A stretch of 64,000 nucleotides of DNA from Ligula intestinalis (GCA_036362985.1 JAYGXS010000004.1:68947062-69011061), one strand, 5' to 3'; positions 53,690 to 64,000 are shown, counted from the first letter of the stretch. Program-made: numbers and translations. Notes: generated by a model not told the origin, from the letters alone.

Positions 53690-54440
53690 CTGTGATTTAT
53701 GTCCGACTGGTCAGCTGCTTCAGTAGAAGAAGAAGAAGAAGAAGAAGAAGAATGCTATATTGAGGATTTTACAAACCTGAATTTTCAGCAAAAATGACTA
53801 TATTCACGGAGAGCAGATGGTAAGGTAAGTGAAGGATCATTTTTAAAAGGACAAATGTAAAAGGTCATGTAATACTCACAAGTCAAGTTTTTCACGACAT
53901 TCACGTACATCAACAAAGGAGACAAATCGGCTTTCAACTTCTCCATTTCCGCTTCTTAACACGCTTTTTTCTTCGTGTTGTCATCCTACGGAGAATTGTC
54001 GTTGTTGGTGTTGTTGGTGAATTGCATATGCGACAGATTGGCCGCATTGGGTTGGTGATATGTTGTTGATGAATTAACTTGTTTTCGTGCATTTAAAAAG
54101 GCAGCAGTGTCCTGTAGATATGACCAAATGAGCATCAATGCAGACAAACAAAGCAGAGGATTACAGAGGATGGTAAAGGATAATAAATTCCCCCGTGAAT
54201 GGAGAGCAAAAAAATGGGTGGCTCAAATTTGAAAGCTGCAGTTTGCTGTTGCATCTGCGTGCCTGTTCAACCTACCGGTTCCTACGCTCAGTTCACCTGG
54301 TTGTCTTTACTGCTATGAGTGCCTGCAACCGAATTGCTAGTGTCCGGAGTTTCGTCATCTGTAAAAACTCAGCGGCAATTTGCCTCGTTGACACTGGTAC
54401 CAGGAATAGTGGACGTCCGAGTGCGTCCTCGGCCTGGTCA
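53690..54440 (+). repeat. Dispersed repeat J, copy 2, split
   Basis: The start (GTGATTTATGTCCGACTGGT, 53690-53724) is cut off by a GAA microsatellite. The remainder (CATCTGCGTGCCTGTTCAAC onward) resumes at 54225. The intervening 500 bp (53753-54220) has TTGTTGGTG runs at 54003-54020 and nothing coding that I recognise. Confidence 0.6.
53725..53752 (+). repeat. GAA/AGA microsatellite
   Basis: 28 bases of uninterrupted AGA triplets, placed exactly at the break in repeat J. Confidence 0.95.
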
Positions 54441-54534
54441 ACCCAGGCAAATCCTCGGCACTGAGAGAGCGTTTTTAAGAATCACGCGCACACACGCATG
54501 GTCCTGTTCGTCAATCGACTCCAAAGTATTTAAA

Positions 54535-54640
54535 GAATTGTTTCCCCGGTACAAATTTGAAACAAACGAAAACAGCAGGATTAATTTGTACAAATAAATT
54601 TCGGGAGAGCTTATCAACTGCCTTCTCTCTCTTTGCATAG
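54535..54640 (-). repeat. Repeat family K, copy 3
   Basis: TTTCCCCGGTACAAATTTGA, AACAGCAGGATTAAT, AATAAATTTCGGGAGAGC, CAACTGCC and TTTGCATAG follow the order of the left arm of the 46752 palindrome with its outer flank (TTTCCCTGGTGAAAATTTGA). Single copy, not palindromic. Confidence 0.6.
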
Positions 54641-54849
54641 ATAAGATCACAAATCAGAAAGCGGCACATTGCATTTTTTACAGATTCAATTTATCCAGCA
54701 ATATCATTTTTCAATGCGGCGAATCGTCAAGAATAATTTCGCCTTTAAATTTTGGAAGGAAAACTAGATGACACAAATTGACAAAAAATAACAGTTTGAT
54801 TAAATGTGGACATGCGGTTACCAGGGCAGTTGGAGATTAGTCACATGCC

Positions 54850-54985
54850 GAAGAAGAAGATGAAGAAGAAGCAATCTCTGAAACAAGAGTTTTATTGTCC
54901 TGACGTTTCGGATTCCGTCCGGAATCCTTAGTCATAGGTAATGATGAACAAGTCTGAGCCATGCGCAGATCTAACTGGTCTAACT
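54850..54985 (+). repeat. Foldback family E, left end only (copy 3)
   Basis: AAGAAGAAG-rich start, AAGAGTTTTATTGTCCTGAC, GTTTCGGATTCCG, GGAATCCTTAGTCATAGGTA and GCCATGCGCAGAT, as in 60375-60495. On the minus strand the stem GGATTCC/GGAATCC (54927-54921 and 54916-54910) is perfect and is followed by GAAACGUC. Confidence 0.7.
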
Positions 54986-55399
54986 TCATACATAGGTCGG
55001 TTTTATCCCGTCGCATATAAGCTGCTTCCATGTTAAGCAGGCTTTTTGTAATAGAGGACCGTGGCACTTTGTTTTTTGTGTGTTTTAAAAGCGAATTAGG
55101 CAACTGTTCAGCTCATTGCCTCTGCGTACAGCGAATATACTTGCACCCACAAGTGCACGTGAATTCATAGAGACAGTTTTGGTGTGGCGCGTAAAGGCAA
55201 GACCTTATTTGTTCGGTTTACTGAGAGGCTTTTAGTGGGAGTGAGGATCACTAATTCAGCTGCATTATACGTTGTCTCAGTGGTGCAAGGTAGCCGCCGC
55301 TTTAATATATTTGAGACATTTTCACCCTTGAAGGGTCAGGGCTCGAAAGTACGCAAGAAAAATTCATCAGCGGACCTGAACTGGTGGTTTTTTTATCCG

Positions 55400-55800
55400 G
55401 CAATATATATATAAGCTACCATACGTTCATGAGTCATGCAAATAAAAGACCCACAGGACGTAGGTAAGCCGTCTGGCATCGTTTATTGGTTTGCCATGTC
55501 GCGATTGTTCTTGTCAGTTGCAGGGCAGACCAGGCGACGGCTTAACTCACGAATAACGGAGCACAAAGAGGCAGTGCGGAGAGGCCACTCACTGTCCCAT
55601 TTCACCATCCACAATCTGGAAGAAGGCCACAAATTGGACTTCTCGGGCACACGGATAATGGTACGAGCCAGTATTAAGACGGTCGAAAACGGCTGGAGGC
55701 CTGGGTGTCAGAGCCTAACTCCATAACAGGCATGTGGATATACCGCCCTGTTACTTTTCCCTCCGTACTCGCGACCGGAAACCATGGCCCAGCTCCCGTA
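55400..55800 (+). mobile_element. Penelope-like element fragment, GIY-YIG end
   Basis: Plus-strand translation: GIVYWFAMSRLFLSVAGQTR, RRLNSRITEHKEAVRRGHSL, NLEEGHKLDFSGTRIMVRAS, then a stop. These correspond to the endonuclease at 35350-35110, and the similarity continues non-coding to about 55800 (CCATGGCCCAGCT). The RT is absent, and Tyr/Cys positions of the GIY motif are altered, so it is dead. Confidence 0.75.
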
Positions 55801-56039
55801 CAATCATGCAGGCTGCCACGTCAAGGTCACAGGCTATAACTCCATGGAAGTGCGTAGGGGGCACAAGATAAGATGGCGTGAGAGTGGACGTGACCGACGC
55901 TTGCTGTTTTCTCACTTTCTCTGACGATGGCTTATCGTATGGAGTCGAAAGATCAGACGAATAAAATTACCGGTCCAGAGATCGCGTCTTGTTAATATAT
56001 AAGCTGTTTTCATCTCGCCACCTATGATCTGTGTAGGCA

Positions 56040-56300
56040 CCCAAGCAGGACCCACTAATAAGAACGCCCCACTTAATTAAAATAGGTGGCCTTGCGATAA
56101 ATTTCAGAACGGATAAATATCATCCTGTCTTTATCGTAGTACTAACATAAAGCAAAACTGTCATCTCACTTTTAACACTAGCTCTAGCATAATATAAACC
56201 CTACAATTAAAAAAGAAGCCAAACCTTAACTCATAACATATTTTTGACCCTAGCCTCATTTCTGATATCAGCTAACTCTAAACTTAATCGTTTCCTGCTT
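56040..56300 (+). repeat. Telomere-like unit with shared flank
   Basis: GGTGGCCTTGCGATAAA (56085-56101) followed by AACCCTA/CCTTAAC/CCCTAGCC-type units. It parallels 5090-5450 without the family G insertion. Confidence 0.5.
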
Positions 56301-57114
56301 ATTAATCATAAGCATAAGTTCCCGGGACGTTGGCGCCCACAGGCCGCATGTAGTATGGGCGATTCCTGTTCCAAGGTCTTACCAAGGTGACCATACAAAT
56401 CATCCTTACCTTTATGTTTAGCATAACGGGTAAGTAACAATCCGTACCTATATTTCTTTTTGACAAACCACAATAAACCGCCCGGTTAAAGCGCTGGTAC
56501 AAGCAATCTGCCTCCTATGGCCGACTGCACGTGGAAATCTTATGCTCTTGGAAGCCACGTCATCCGAAGACACACAAAACGAAGACACAAAGAATAGTCA
56601 AGCACAAGCTGTGCGGCTGACACAGACCTCAACCAGCTGACCGTGAGAACATCCCCCCTGTCTACTCTGCACCTCGCAACCAAGGTCCTACCCACCCTAG
56701 AACTCGCATTCAAGAGACGACGGAAAATCCAGATGCTTAATTACACTCACCAACCCGCTAACCCGCTTCCTCACTCTGCCCCCCAACGGACGACCATATA
56801 AACGCTGCCGTTAATTGACCATTTTATCCTCCATGTCATGCACCGGTCGGATAATGAATGACAGCAAGCAATTGTTTGCCAATACGACTTTTCAAGGAGA
56901 AAATGATAATTTTCGCAAAACTACAATAAACCTGTCCATTAAGATTTCACTCACCTGTCCCGTGTACAATCTGTGATCTTTCAATTGAAGCAAATATTGA
57001 GCCCAGCTCTCCAAAGCACATGCCTAACTTTTACGTTGAACAACTTAATTGTCTACAGAAAATGGCCGTTATTGAGGCCATGCAATATTCGGCCTAGACA
57101 GTCCTGATACTCCC
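56301..57114. other. No gene seen
   Basis: Nothing recognised. 56600-56800 is C-rich with CAACC/ACCC words but no array. Confidence 0.4.
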
Positions 57115-57530
57115 TGTACGTAGGTCCGTTGGCTCCGAGCGTAGGTGCGGCTATTACAAGATGGCATCAATTCGACACTGTACTGAGACCTTGCCTGAGC
57201 AGGAGAAGCAGTCACGTGGGAACGTTCTGGCCCAGCTACAACTCCGTCGACAGCGAACATAATCGTCGCGCGACTATCAAGCCCGCATCCAACACGGACA
57301 ACAAAATCGCGGCAATTAATGAGTCGAAAGCAAATTTCCAAGCCATCACCGCACCAATTAAGACCCAATCGGTGGGTATAGGTGTGCATAATTATAGTAG
57401 GCATGCGGATTGTCGCTACGAACTATAAGTGTCACGCAATCTGTGCATGTCTCACACCATTCTACGGGGATATATGATTAAGGAGTTTCAACAGAATCCG
57501 AAATGTCAAGAAAATAGAATTTAGTTGAAC
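57115..57530 (+). mobile_element. Foldback family E, centre and right arm (copy 4)
   Basis: The centre shares GAGCA-G-AGCAGTCA-GTGGGAA, CGCATCC(A/G)AC, GGCAATTA(A/G)TGAGTC and CCGCACCAATTAAGACCCA with 60850-61010. The right arm has GGCATGCGGAT, CTGTGCATGT, TGATTAAGGAG and CAGAATCCGAAATGTCA. The left arm is missing. Confidence 0.65.
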
Positions 57531-57539
57531 TTATTGTGA

Positions 57540-59860
57540 AATCTTTGCGGCCTCGGTTAGAGTCGAAACCATAGAGCAAGGAAGGCCTTCTGCGGAGCCG
57601 AAGCTGGAATCTTCTTCCAAACTGCTTCTTGGAACCCTTACATTCTCTTCTACCGGGACCATATAAATGCTATTTTCGATATAACAAGAGGTGTGCATCA
57701 AAGAGCAGTGTAAAAATACGCATTTCGTTAAAAAAAGTATTTTTAGACAAATATTTTGTAATCAATCACAGTGTTCAAAGTATATTTGAGAAATTTTTCA
57801 AATCAAATCGTAGACAATTACAAACCACAACCATTTTACAAATCAACAATAAAAATCAAGCGTTTTGCAAATCAATGTGTATAAAAATCAAGCATTAAGG
57901 TCATCCGATAATAATGTATAAAAGGACCACAGTATATAAACGCATACAAGGGGGGCGCGTGATGCAATCAATAAATCAATAATCAACAACAAATTGGTTT
58001 TTCGACAACCCAAGGAAGAGTATGCATGCGTATGGCAGCTTCCTGTCCCTCAACGTTCATTCTTTTTGATACTGCAAATGTGTGCTAGTTGCGCAAGCGA
58101 ATGCCGATTAAAGGCGTGAAGCAGATCGTAATTGGCCACAAGGTGATGCGACAGACCCTCCTGTTGGTCTGCTTTCACCATGGTCGAGACTGGGTACTCC
58201 GCTCGATGGCAGAGAGCAGTCTCATCAAAACGTACGACGGAGACACGGGACTTGCCCACCAGTTGATGCCATTCGCCTGGCTTTATCCAAGACGGCCTCA
58301 GAATCATACGCTTTCTGGTCTCCGCTGGTTGTCTTGAGACAAATCAAGGCAAGATAAAATTACTCAGGGCAGGGCATCCGTTAGGATTATTGGGTCCTAC
58401 TATCTTAGCGTTACGAAGTAAAATGTATGCATTAACAGACAAATATTTATAATGCTTTGCTGGTAACGAACTGTTCTAAAATACGCTCCCGGATTCCAGG
58501 ATTAAAACAAATTACGGTTGCACTGGTATGTCTTGCAAAACTCTAAAATTTGCGAAAGATTTATAGTCACTCATAAAACGGCATTAGGTAGGGTTGCAAG
58601 ATCTGTCATCGTAAACCCTAATCTCATGTCATTTTACTCACCTCAGCGTGCCCGTTTTAAAATGAGAGGCTGTCTGAATGCCGAAAATATGTATTATTAA
58701 AATAGTACGCATTTAATTTATTAATTTTGACTGCCTTTATAAACGTAAAATATTAATTTTTTCGAAAGTATTCACAAATTTATACTTTGTTTTAATCGTT
58801 TGATATCACATAACGCTCTCTGCAAATTTAATACGTTAAGGAAGGTTATATTCAGTGTTTGAAAAATTATAATCAGGAAATGTTTACGACTGTGAAGTAT
58901 AAATGTATAATAAAGCTAATCCGTCAATTTTTTAGCAGCATATAGCATGCTCCACGTCTTTTGCTAATGTGTATGAGAATATCGTTGCCTGTTGCTCGCA
59001 GCATTTTACCCTCAACAAAATTTACACAGCACGCCGTTTGGAACACTTAAATTCAGTTTAAATGATAGGAAGGTTTCACAACTATTTGAAAATTTGGAAA
59101 CTTTTTCGAAATCAAATTATATCTGCTTTTTTAAGCATACAAATTATAAGTAATTTTCTACCAAACCCGTACAAGTAAAAATGGTTTTGTTTAACTTTTC
59201 CATGAAATATATTTGCATTTATAAGGGCAGTAAAAATGCGTACTACTCAAAAAGTATTTTTTTACAAAAGGTAATTATTTTAAGTTGTAAGAAAGAAGCT
59301 CATTAAAAAGCCGGCATTTTGTCCTGACTGAAATGAGTTGAGATTAGGCTACACGATAATTAGCATTAAAACTCTTGTTTATTCCGTTTTGCCAGTGATT
59401 GTCAATTATTGGCAAATTTCAGATTATTGCATGAAATATTGGCCGTATTTCGTATGCAGACACGGTGGAAAATAAAAAAAGAATGGTTTTAATTACTTCT
59501 ACTTTACGTCCACAACTCTGTTCCTTCACTTTTGTGGTATAACCGTGCATAAAAATGGAGGGCGTCATTATAAATCCCTTCTAAAGCGTATTAACTGAAG
59601 GGCGATGCTGCGTTTTGTAAGCCTAGACAGGCCAATAATACGCAGAAAAGGAGATTTGCGAGGTATTGACGTAGGAACTCATTGTGGGGAGAAAGGTGAA
59701 GGCTGCACACCTCCCACTCCCTACAATTCACATCGCGTGCAAGTTATCATTTATTCGCCGGAGGACCGATGGTCCTCTCTTATCTGAGCAATTACTGACG
59801 AAATCTGTGTGATTATGTGAAAAAGTAAGGCTTTAAGGTCAATAAAAGCGCCAGAATAAT
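57540..59860. other. AT-rich, with further outer-arm pieces of family E
   Basis: 58690-58790 matches the outer left arm (GCATTTAAT, TTGACTGCCTTTAT). 59280-59480 matches the outer right arm (AAAGCCGGCAT, AGGCTACACGATAATTAGCA). The piece between lacks the inner foldback, so this may be a second, internally deleted long copy. No coding exon is recognised; frames at 58050-58337 overlap on both strands. Confidence 0.4.
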
Positions 59861-59864
59861 TCAA

Positions 59865-61720
59865 GGCAGATGAACGTTTTTAAAGTACTAACTCTACGGC
59901 CCAGAATTCGTGTAACGTGCCGACATTTGCGAAAGCTTGATACTTAGTCGCTAATGGCATTGAGTAAGGTTATAATACTGATTATTGTGTGGCCTATTCT
60001 CAACTAATTTCATTCACACCAGAATACCGGCTTTTTACTGGGCATCTATCCGACTGCTTATAATATTTAGATCTTGTAAAGAATAACCACTTAAGTAGTA
60101 TGCATTTAATCATTTATGTTGACTGCCTTTATTAATGTAAGCATATTTTATGGAAAACGTAAACGAAGTTATTGTTTTTGTACTTGTTTTGTAGCAAATG
60201 ATGTTCTTTCTAAATTTTACACTCAAAGAAAAAGGTGTTCTTCGGTTCTTGGCAAAATCTCCCATTATGAAGTTTTTATCGATTGTGAGGTGTTCTTTAA
60301 TAAAACATCATATCCGTCAGTGTATTGATACTGTCTTTAATTGCCAATAGTAGAGAATATGCGAGTTCCAGGAAGCAGTTCGGAAGAAGAGGATGAAGTC
60401 ACTGGACTAAGAGTTTTATTTTCCTGACGTTTCGGATTCCATCGGGAATCCTTACTCATAGGTAATGGTAGCTTAGTCATTGTCATGCGCAGATAGGGTT
60501 GAAACATGCACAGGTTGTACGGTACTTATAGTTCATAGAGGTGATCTGCGTGCGTGTGAGAATTCTTCACTTCTGTAGCCAGCGCTTGGGTCTTAATTGA
60601 TGTGGTACTTCCTTGACATTTCGCGTTCGCCTTGTCGGCGTCGGGACGAAATACGCCTACACTCAGATTGCAGCTCACTCGACGGGACCCGGCCACATTT
60701 TCCAGTTTGACGAGGCCGAAATCTTTGCATGAGGTGACAACCGCGTGAGCCGCGAGATGCTAGAGTCATGATTGTCAGGCCCCCAGTCCATCAACAAGCG
60801 CAACGATTTGGCGATCCCATACGGTGTACTGAGAATTTGATTGAGCAAGACAATCAGTCAGGTGGGAAGGGCCGGGCGCAACAACAACACTGACGCCAGC
60901 GGGAATAATTGTCACGCCATTATCAGGCCCGCATCCGACGCTGATGAGGCAATTATGGCAATTAGTGAGTCAAACACAAAGTGACAAGGCAGTACCGCAT
61001 CAATCATTACCCAAGCGTTGGCTACAGAAGTGAACAAATCTCGTACGCACGGTGATGAACTCTATGAACTAAAAGTACCGAGCAGCCTGTGTATGTTTCA
61101 ACCCTATCTGCGCATGACTATGACTAAGCTACCATCACCTATGATTAAGGATTCCCGATGAAATCCGAAACGCCAAGAAAATTAAACTCTTATTCCAGTG
61201 ACCGCATGCTCTTCTCCTGAACTGTCTATAATGAGTAAATTCTGGTCCACATCTTTTAAAATATTTCATGAAAACGAAGCGCCTTCTTCTATAAACCCTA
61301 GGCAAAACCTACCTTTTCCTGAAGAGAAACCTTTTTTATCAACCAAAAGATAACTTTGCTTTAAGTATGCAATTTAAAAAGGAGTAATTGGCTACCAAAG
61401 CAGTAAGAGAAAGGGTATTTTCGTTTATGTTTTTCATCAAACATATTTGAATTTATAGACGCAGTCTAAATTATTTATTGAAATGCATATTAATTAAGTG
61501 GCCATTTATTACAGTAGCGAATTTTTGTTAGCGGTCAGGAGGAATCTGATGAAAAGCCGGCATCAGATCTTAATAGAAATGACTTGTGTATAGGCTGCAC
61601 GATAATCAATATGAAAACACTTCTCAATACTGACTAGCCGTCGAGTTTAATTTTTTTCAAATTTCGGCTTGTTTCACGAATTCTGAGTCGTAATGTTAGT
61701 ACTTCAAAAACGTTCATCCT
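59865..61720 (+). mobile_element. Long foldback family E element, complete
   Basis: The outer left sequence (59869 onward: GATGAACGTTTTTAAAGTAC, AGAATTCGTG, GCCGACATTTG, ACCGGCTTTT, CCACTTAA, ATGCATTT, GACTGC) is matched in reverse complement by 61715 back to 61450. The inner arms (60377-60620 and 60985-61223) match better: GAAGAAGAGGATG, AGAGTTTTATTTTCCTGACG, GTTTCGGATTCC, ATGCGCAGATAGGGTTGAAA. The centre (60620-60985) is GC-richer, single-copy, with no recognised protein. The whole could fold into a stem of several hundred bp. Confidence 0.75.
60425..61175. ncRNA. Hammerhead-like relics in both inner arms of family E
   Basis: Left arm, minus strand (60460-60425) and right arm, plus strand (61138-61175): a 6-7-bp stem of the GGAUUCC/GGAAUCC type, then GAAACG(U/C)C. 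The upstream box is AUGANUA and not CUGANGA, so two invariant core positions are changed in all family E copies examined. This may be an inactivated ribozyme lineage. Confidence 0.35.
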
Positions 61721-61816
61721 ACTTCACTGGCATATATCACGTAAGATGAACGTTTATGAATAACTTAGCAGTCGTATTTCTCTGAGCAATGTGAATGAGA
61801 CACAGCAGATACTTAC

Positions 61817-62020
61817 ACTCCTTCTTCTTCATCCTGGTAGTCTTCAATCAGCCCACCGACACCAAGGAGCGAAACCCGTTGAGAAACGCGTCTCCTGAAT
61901 TCAACGCTCTGTTCGCGAGCCTTTGTTGCTAAGGCGTCAATATCGTTGACGGTCACTCTACCAGTAGCCCGCTTTACTTTACGAAGCATGTGTTGAATGT
62001 TGTTTTCTTTTCCAACTTCA
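61817..62020 (-). CDS. Candidate internal exon, family unknown
   Basis: Minus strand: TTCTGTTTTAG ends at 62021, giving a good acceptor, and GTAAGT begins at 61816, giving a good donor. The 204 nt between them (a multiple of 3) read through without a stop as EVGKENNIQHMLRKVKRATG, RVTVNDIDALATKAREQSVE, FRRRVSQRVSLLGVGGLIED and YQDEEEG. The product is charged and helix-prone with an acidic end. If not spliced, the frame ends in TAA at 61815-61813. Phases are the same at both ends, as in a skippable exon. No ATG opens the frame upstream, which favours an exon over a complete gene. I do not recognise the family, and neighbouring exons were not found. Confidence 0.5.
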
Positions 62021-62119
62021 CTAAAACAGAAGCGCGCATTTAAATGTTCCAACGGGGATGTTCTCAAAACACAAAGTTTAAAGAAATTTGTTATAATTTG
62101 TGTCCTACGTGACAAGTAC

Positions 62120-63125
62120 TATTTCTAATATCTTCACTGTAAAATGCACAGGAATAACCAGCGCAAACGACGTGAAGTATTGTTGTAGGGGCAAAAGCAG
62201 TATCCATTACCTATGCTACTAACGTGTGAGCCTTTTATTAAGCCTCTATTCAGTTTGGAATTAACCCGCGCGGATATTTTGTCTTTGGTCAGTGGCTCGT
62301 AGAGTGCGGAAACAAAGTGCCCAAATCTAAGGCGCCAGAGACTCCTATTCTTTCAAGTGTTAATTGATTTTCACTAGTTGGATTAAATGCCAACGGATTT
62401 TTAGAACCTTTAGCAGCTGAAGCTGAATGATAAGAACAAGTGCGATTACAAGCTGAAATATGGTGGTAATATTTTATGTGGTGAGAATAGTAGGTGAGAG
62501 TACTTAGTGGGGCCGTAGAAGCGTCCTTATGTTGCCAATACAAGCGAACATGGGAGTCGCAGTAAGTAATTGAGAGGAAGACGACTCGTTCGCCGGGACC
62601 ATGCAGCGATCGAGTCTTCTCCTTGGGTCCTTACAAGTTTTAAGTAGACTTAATTACCCAAAATCTTCCCCTATATTTCACGTCAGCCGTCGACCAAGTA
62701 GGGATTGTCTGAGGTGTCCTAGGAAGGCCACCGCATACAATAACCGTATATGAAACAAACACGGCTTTTCAAACTAATCATGGTTAAGAATTGTATTGTC
62801 CCCGTTCTTAGCAAAAGTGAAGGACTCTGTTATTGTATACCCCAATAAGCAAATAATGCTTACATTCGTTGCAACGATCTTGGCAAGTCTGCGTGCCTCG
62901 CAGCATCCTTTATGGCATCCAGTGGTAACAATGGAAGTATACTCTAAAAGCACGAAAGGTATAATAGAGTATGCTAAAAATAGATTAAAACCGAACGTTG
63001 ACCATCAAGCCCTCAATACAAGTGAATGTTGGAATTTAAACACCAAGACTCTGTTGCCTCGAGTTACTATCTGTCCATACAATTGAGGCTACGCGAACGC
63101 ACACCTGACCAGCTGGGATGATGCG
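62120..63125. other. No gene confirmed
   Basis: A frame at 62796-63086 (+) follows CCCCGTTCTTAG (acceptor-like, ending at 62811) and reads AKVKDSVIVYPNKQIMLTFV onward with a donor-like GGTATAAT at 62959, but its protein is unrecognised. It could be an exon of an unknown gene. Nothing else is supported. Confidence 0.3.
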
Positions 63126-63129
63126 AAAA

Positions 63130-63594
63130 AAGACAACTTGAGTTCTATTCCGGCCCATCTAGTTGATACAGGGAACTGGTAAGGATAATTTATAGGGTCG
63201 CCTGTAGAGGAGATGAGAAGGAGCCCGTCAAACCTAAGTAATAAAGATGACTCTGTGCGTGATTAAAGATTGGTTAAATATTCCCTTGCACTGACCTCAT
63301 TACTAGACCTAACATATATTGCGGCTAATAAGGTACGCCTTTATAAAGTTTAGAAAAGACCCCTTTTCCAAAATATTCGCAGGCATCATTCGGCTGCACC
63401 TAAAAGGTTTAAAATACAGGCATGTAAGCCTAGGCCCGTCAAAGACTGTACTGTCTAAAATAAGGCCCACAGGACAAGCGTAGGTCTGAGAATACTGTCT
63501 ACCAAGATAGACTGTCAACCCTCGACCTTCTAGCCCCTGGCCTACAGGCGAGAGCGAGGGAATCTCCTATAAACCTTCAGCTTTCTGAATGGCC
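63130..63594. repeat. Tandem repeat unit 1 at window edge
   Basis: Shares GTTCTATTCCGGC, CATCTAGTTGA, TTTTCCAAAATATT, GTCAACCCTCGAC, CCCCTGGCCTA-AGGC, GAGGGAAT and TGAATGGCCTG with the next unit. Minus-strand frames in both units contain ANILEK followed by similar residues, hinting at an old coding source. Confidence 0.75.
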
Positions 63595-63940
63595 TGTAAA
63601 AAAGACAGTGTTAGTTCTATTCCGGCACGTCTAGTTGAGAGAAAGCACTGGCAAGGTTTATTTATAGACTCCTTTCCTAAATTGGACGCAGTTGAGTAGG
63701 GGAGATGGCCCTGCGCATGAATACAATTCATTAGGTAAGTCTTCACGAGCTTTATAAAATGCTGCTTTTCCAAAATATTTGCATGCATAATTTGGCTATC
63801 GAAGACTGTAAAAGAAAGCCGAGGGGCAAGCAAATGTCTAGGAACACTGCTACGGAGGCACACTGTCGACCCTCGACTGACTTCCCCTGGCCTATAGGCA
63901 ACTCTGAGGGAATAACTTTCCGCAGTATGAATGGCCTGGA
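63595..63940. repeat. Tandem repeat unit 2 at window edge
   Basis: Same blocks in the same order as unit 1 but shorter, with at least two internal gaps. The minus-strand frame 63863-63567 keeps ANILEKQHFIKLVKTYLMN. The array may continue beyond the window. Confidence 0.75.
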
Positions 63941-64000
63941 CTGTTACTTCTCCGGTGCCTACTTTTCCCCTAGGCTAACACGCCCACTGCACGCAATCAA

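Noticed and set aside
1..64000. CRISPR arrays, bacterial operons, prophage or rRNA genes
   Set aside because: No regularly spaced identical repeats, no Shine-Dalgarno-led gene strings and no rRNA-like conserved blocks; content is eukaryotic throughout.

Overview
The window looks like a stretch of a repeat-rich animal genome, most likely a flatworm and probably a diphyllobothriid-type tapeworm. The reasons are a eukaryotic stomatin-family gene, splice-like exon borders, no operons or bacterial signals, degenerate TTAGGG-like tracts, and several Penelope-like retroelements (PLEs) with GIY-YIG endonucleases next to tRNA-headed SINEs. The lineage call is inference from the mix of repeats and was not checked against a database.

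Genes are few. The only well-supported protein gene is an uninterrupted stomatin/band-7 reading frame at 7264-8394 (+). It has a GC- and CpG-rich upstream region, and its frame stays open upstream to 7078 with a PPPPY motif, so an upstream exon is likely. A second, weaker candidate is a 204-nt internal exon at 61817-62020 (-), with acceptor and donor signals at its two ends and no recognised family.

Almost everything else is mobile DNA or its remains. (1) Five degenerate PLE bodies lie at 2920-3695, 28940-30400, 34850-36125, 44010-44585 and 55400-55800, with a lone PLE tail at 37054-37170. They belong to at least three distinguishable sequence types. (2) A CR1-like LINE 3' fragment (45240-46075), a Helitron Rep/N-terminal remnant (11790-12722) and a mariner transposase remnant (26306-26668) are present. 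(3) Three tRNA-headed SINE families (called B, C and D here) each occur as inverted pairs. (4) Foldback elements lie at 14765-15258, 15448-15719, 20478-20758, 40964-41090 and 59865-61720; the last is about 1.85 kb. (5) Small inverted-repeat elements include a TA-flanked CAGT-ended MITE (31096-31281), a perfect 84-bp palindrome (46752-46927) and a TIR element whose core is telomere-like DNA (49777-50352). (6) Unclassified dispersed families A, F, G, J and K are present, with a 1.2-kb direct duplication (47866-49085 and 50902-52960) and a tandem repeat at the right edge (63130-63940).

The most interesting thread is a shared RNA-like signature: a CUGANGA box, a short hairpin, then GAAA followed by a self-complementary tetranucleotide. 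It recurs at PLE 3' ends and in the arms of several otherwise different foldback elements. It has the layout of a hammerhead ribozyme with a minimal palindromic stem III. Hammerhead motifs are known in PLEs. Their spread through unrelated-looking foldbacks here suggests that PLE-derived ribozyme ends were captured and multiplied as non-autonomous elements.
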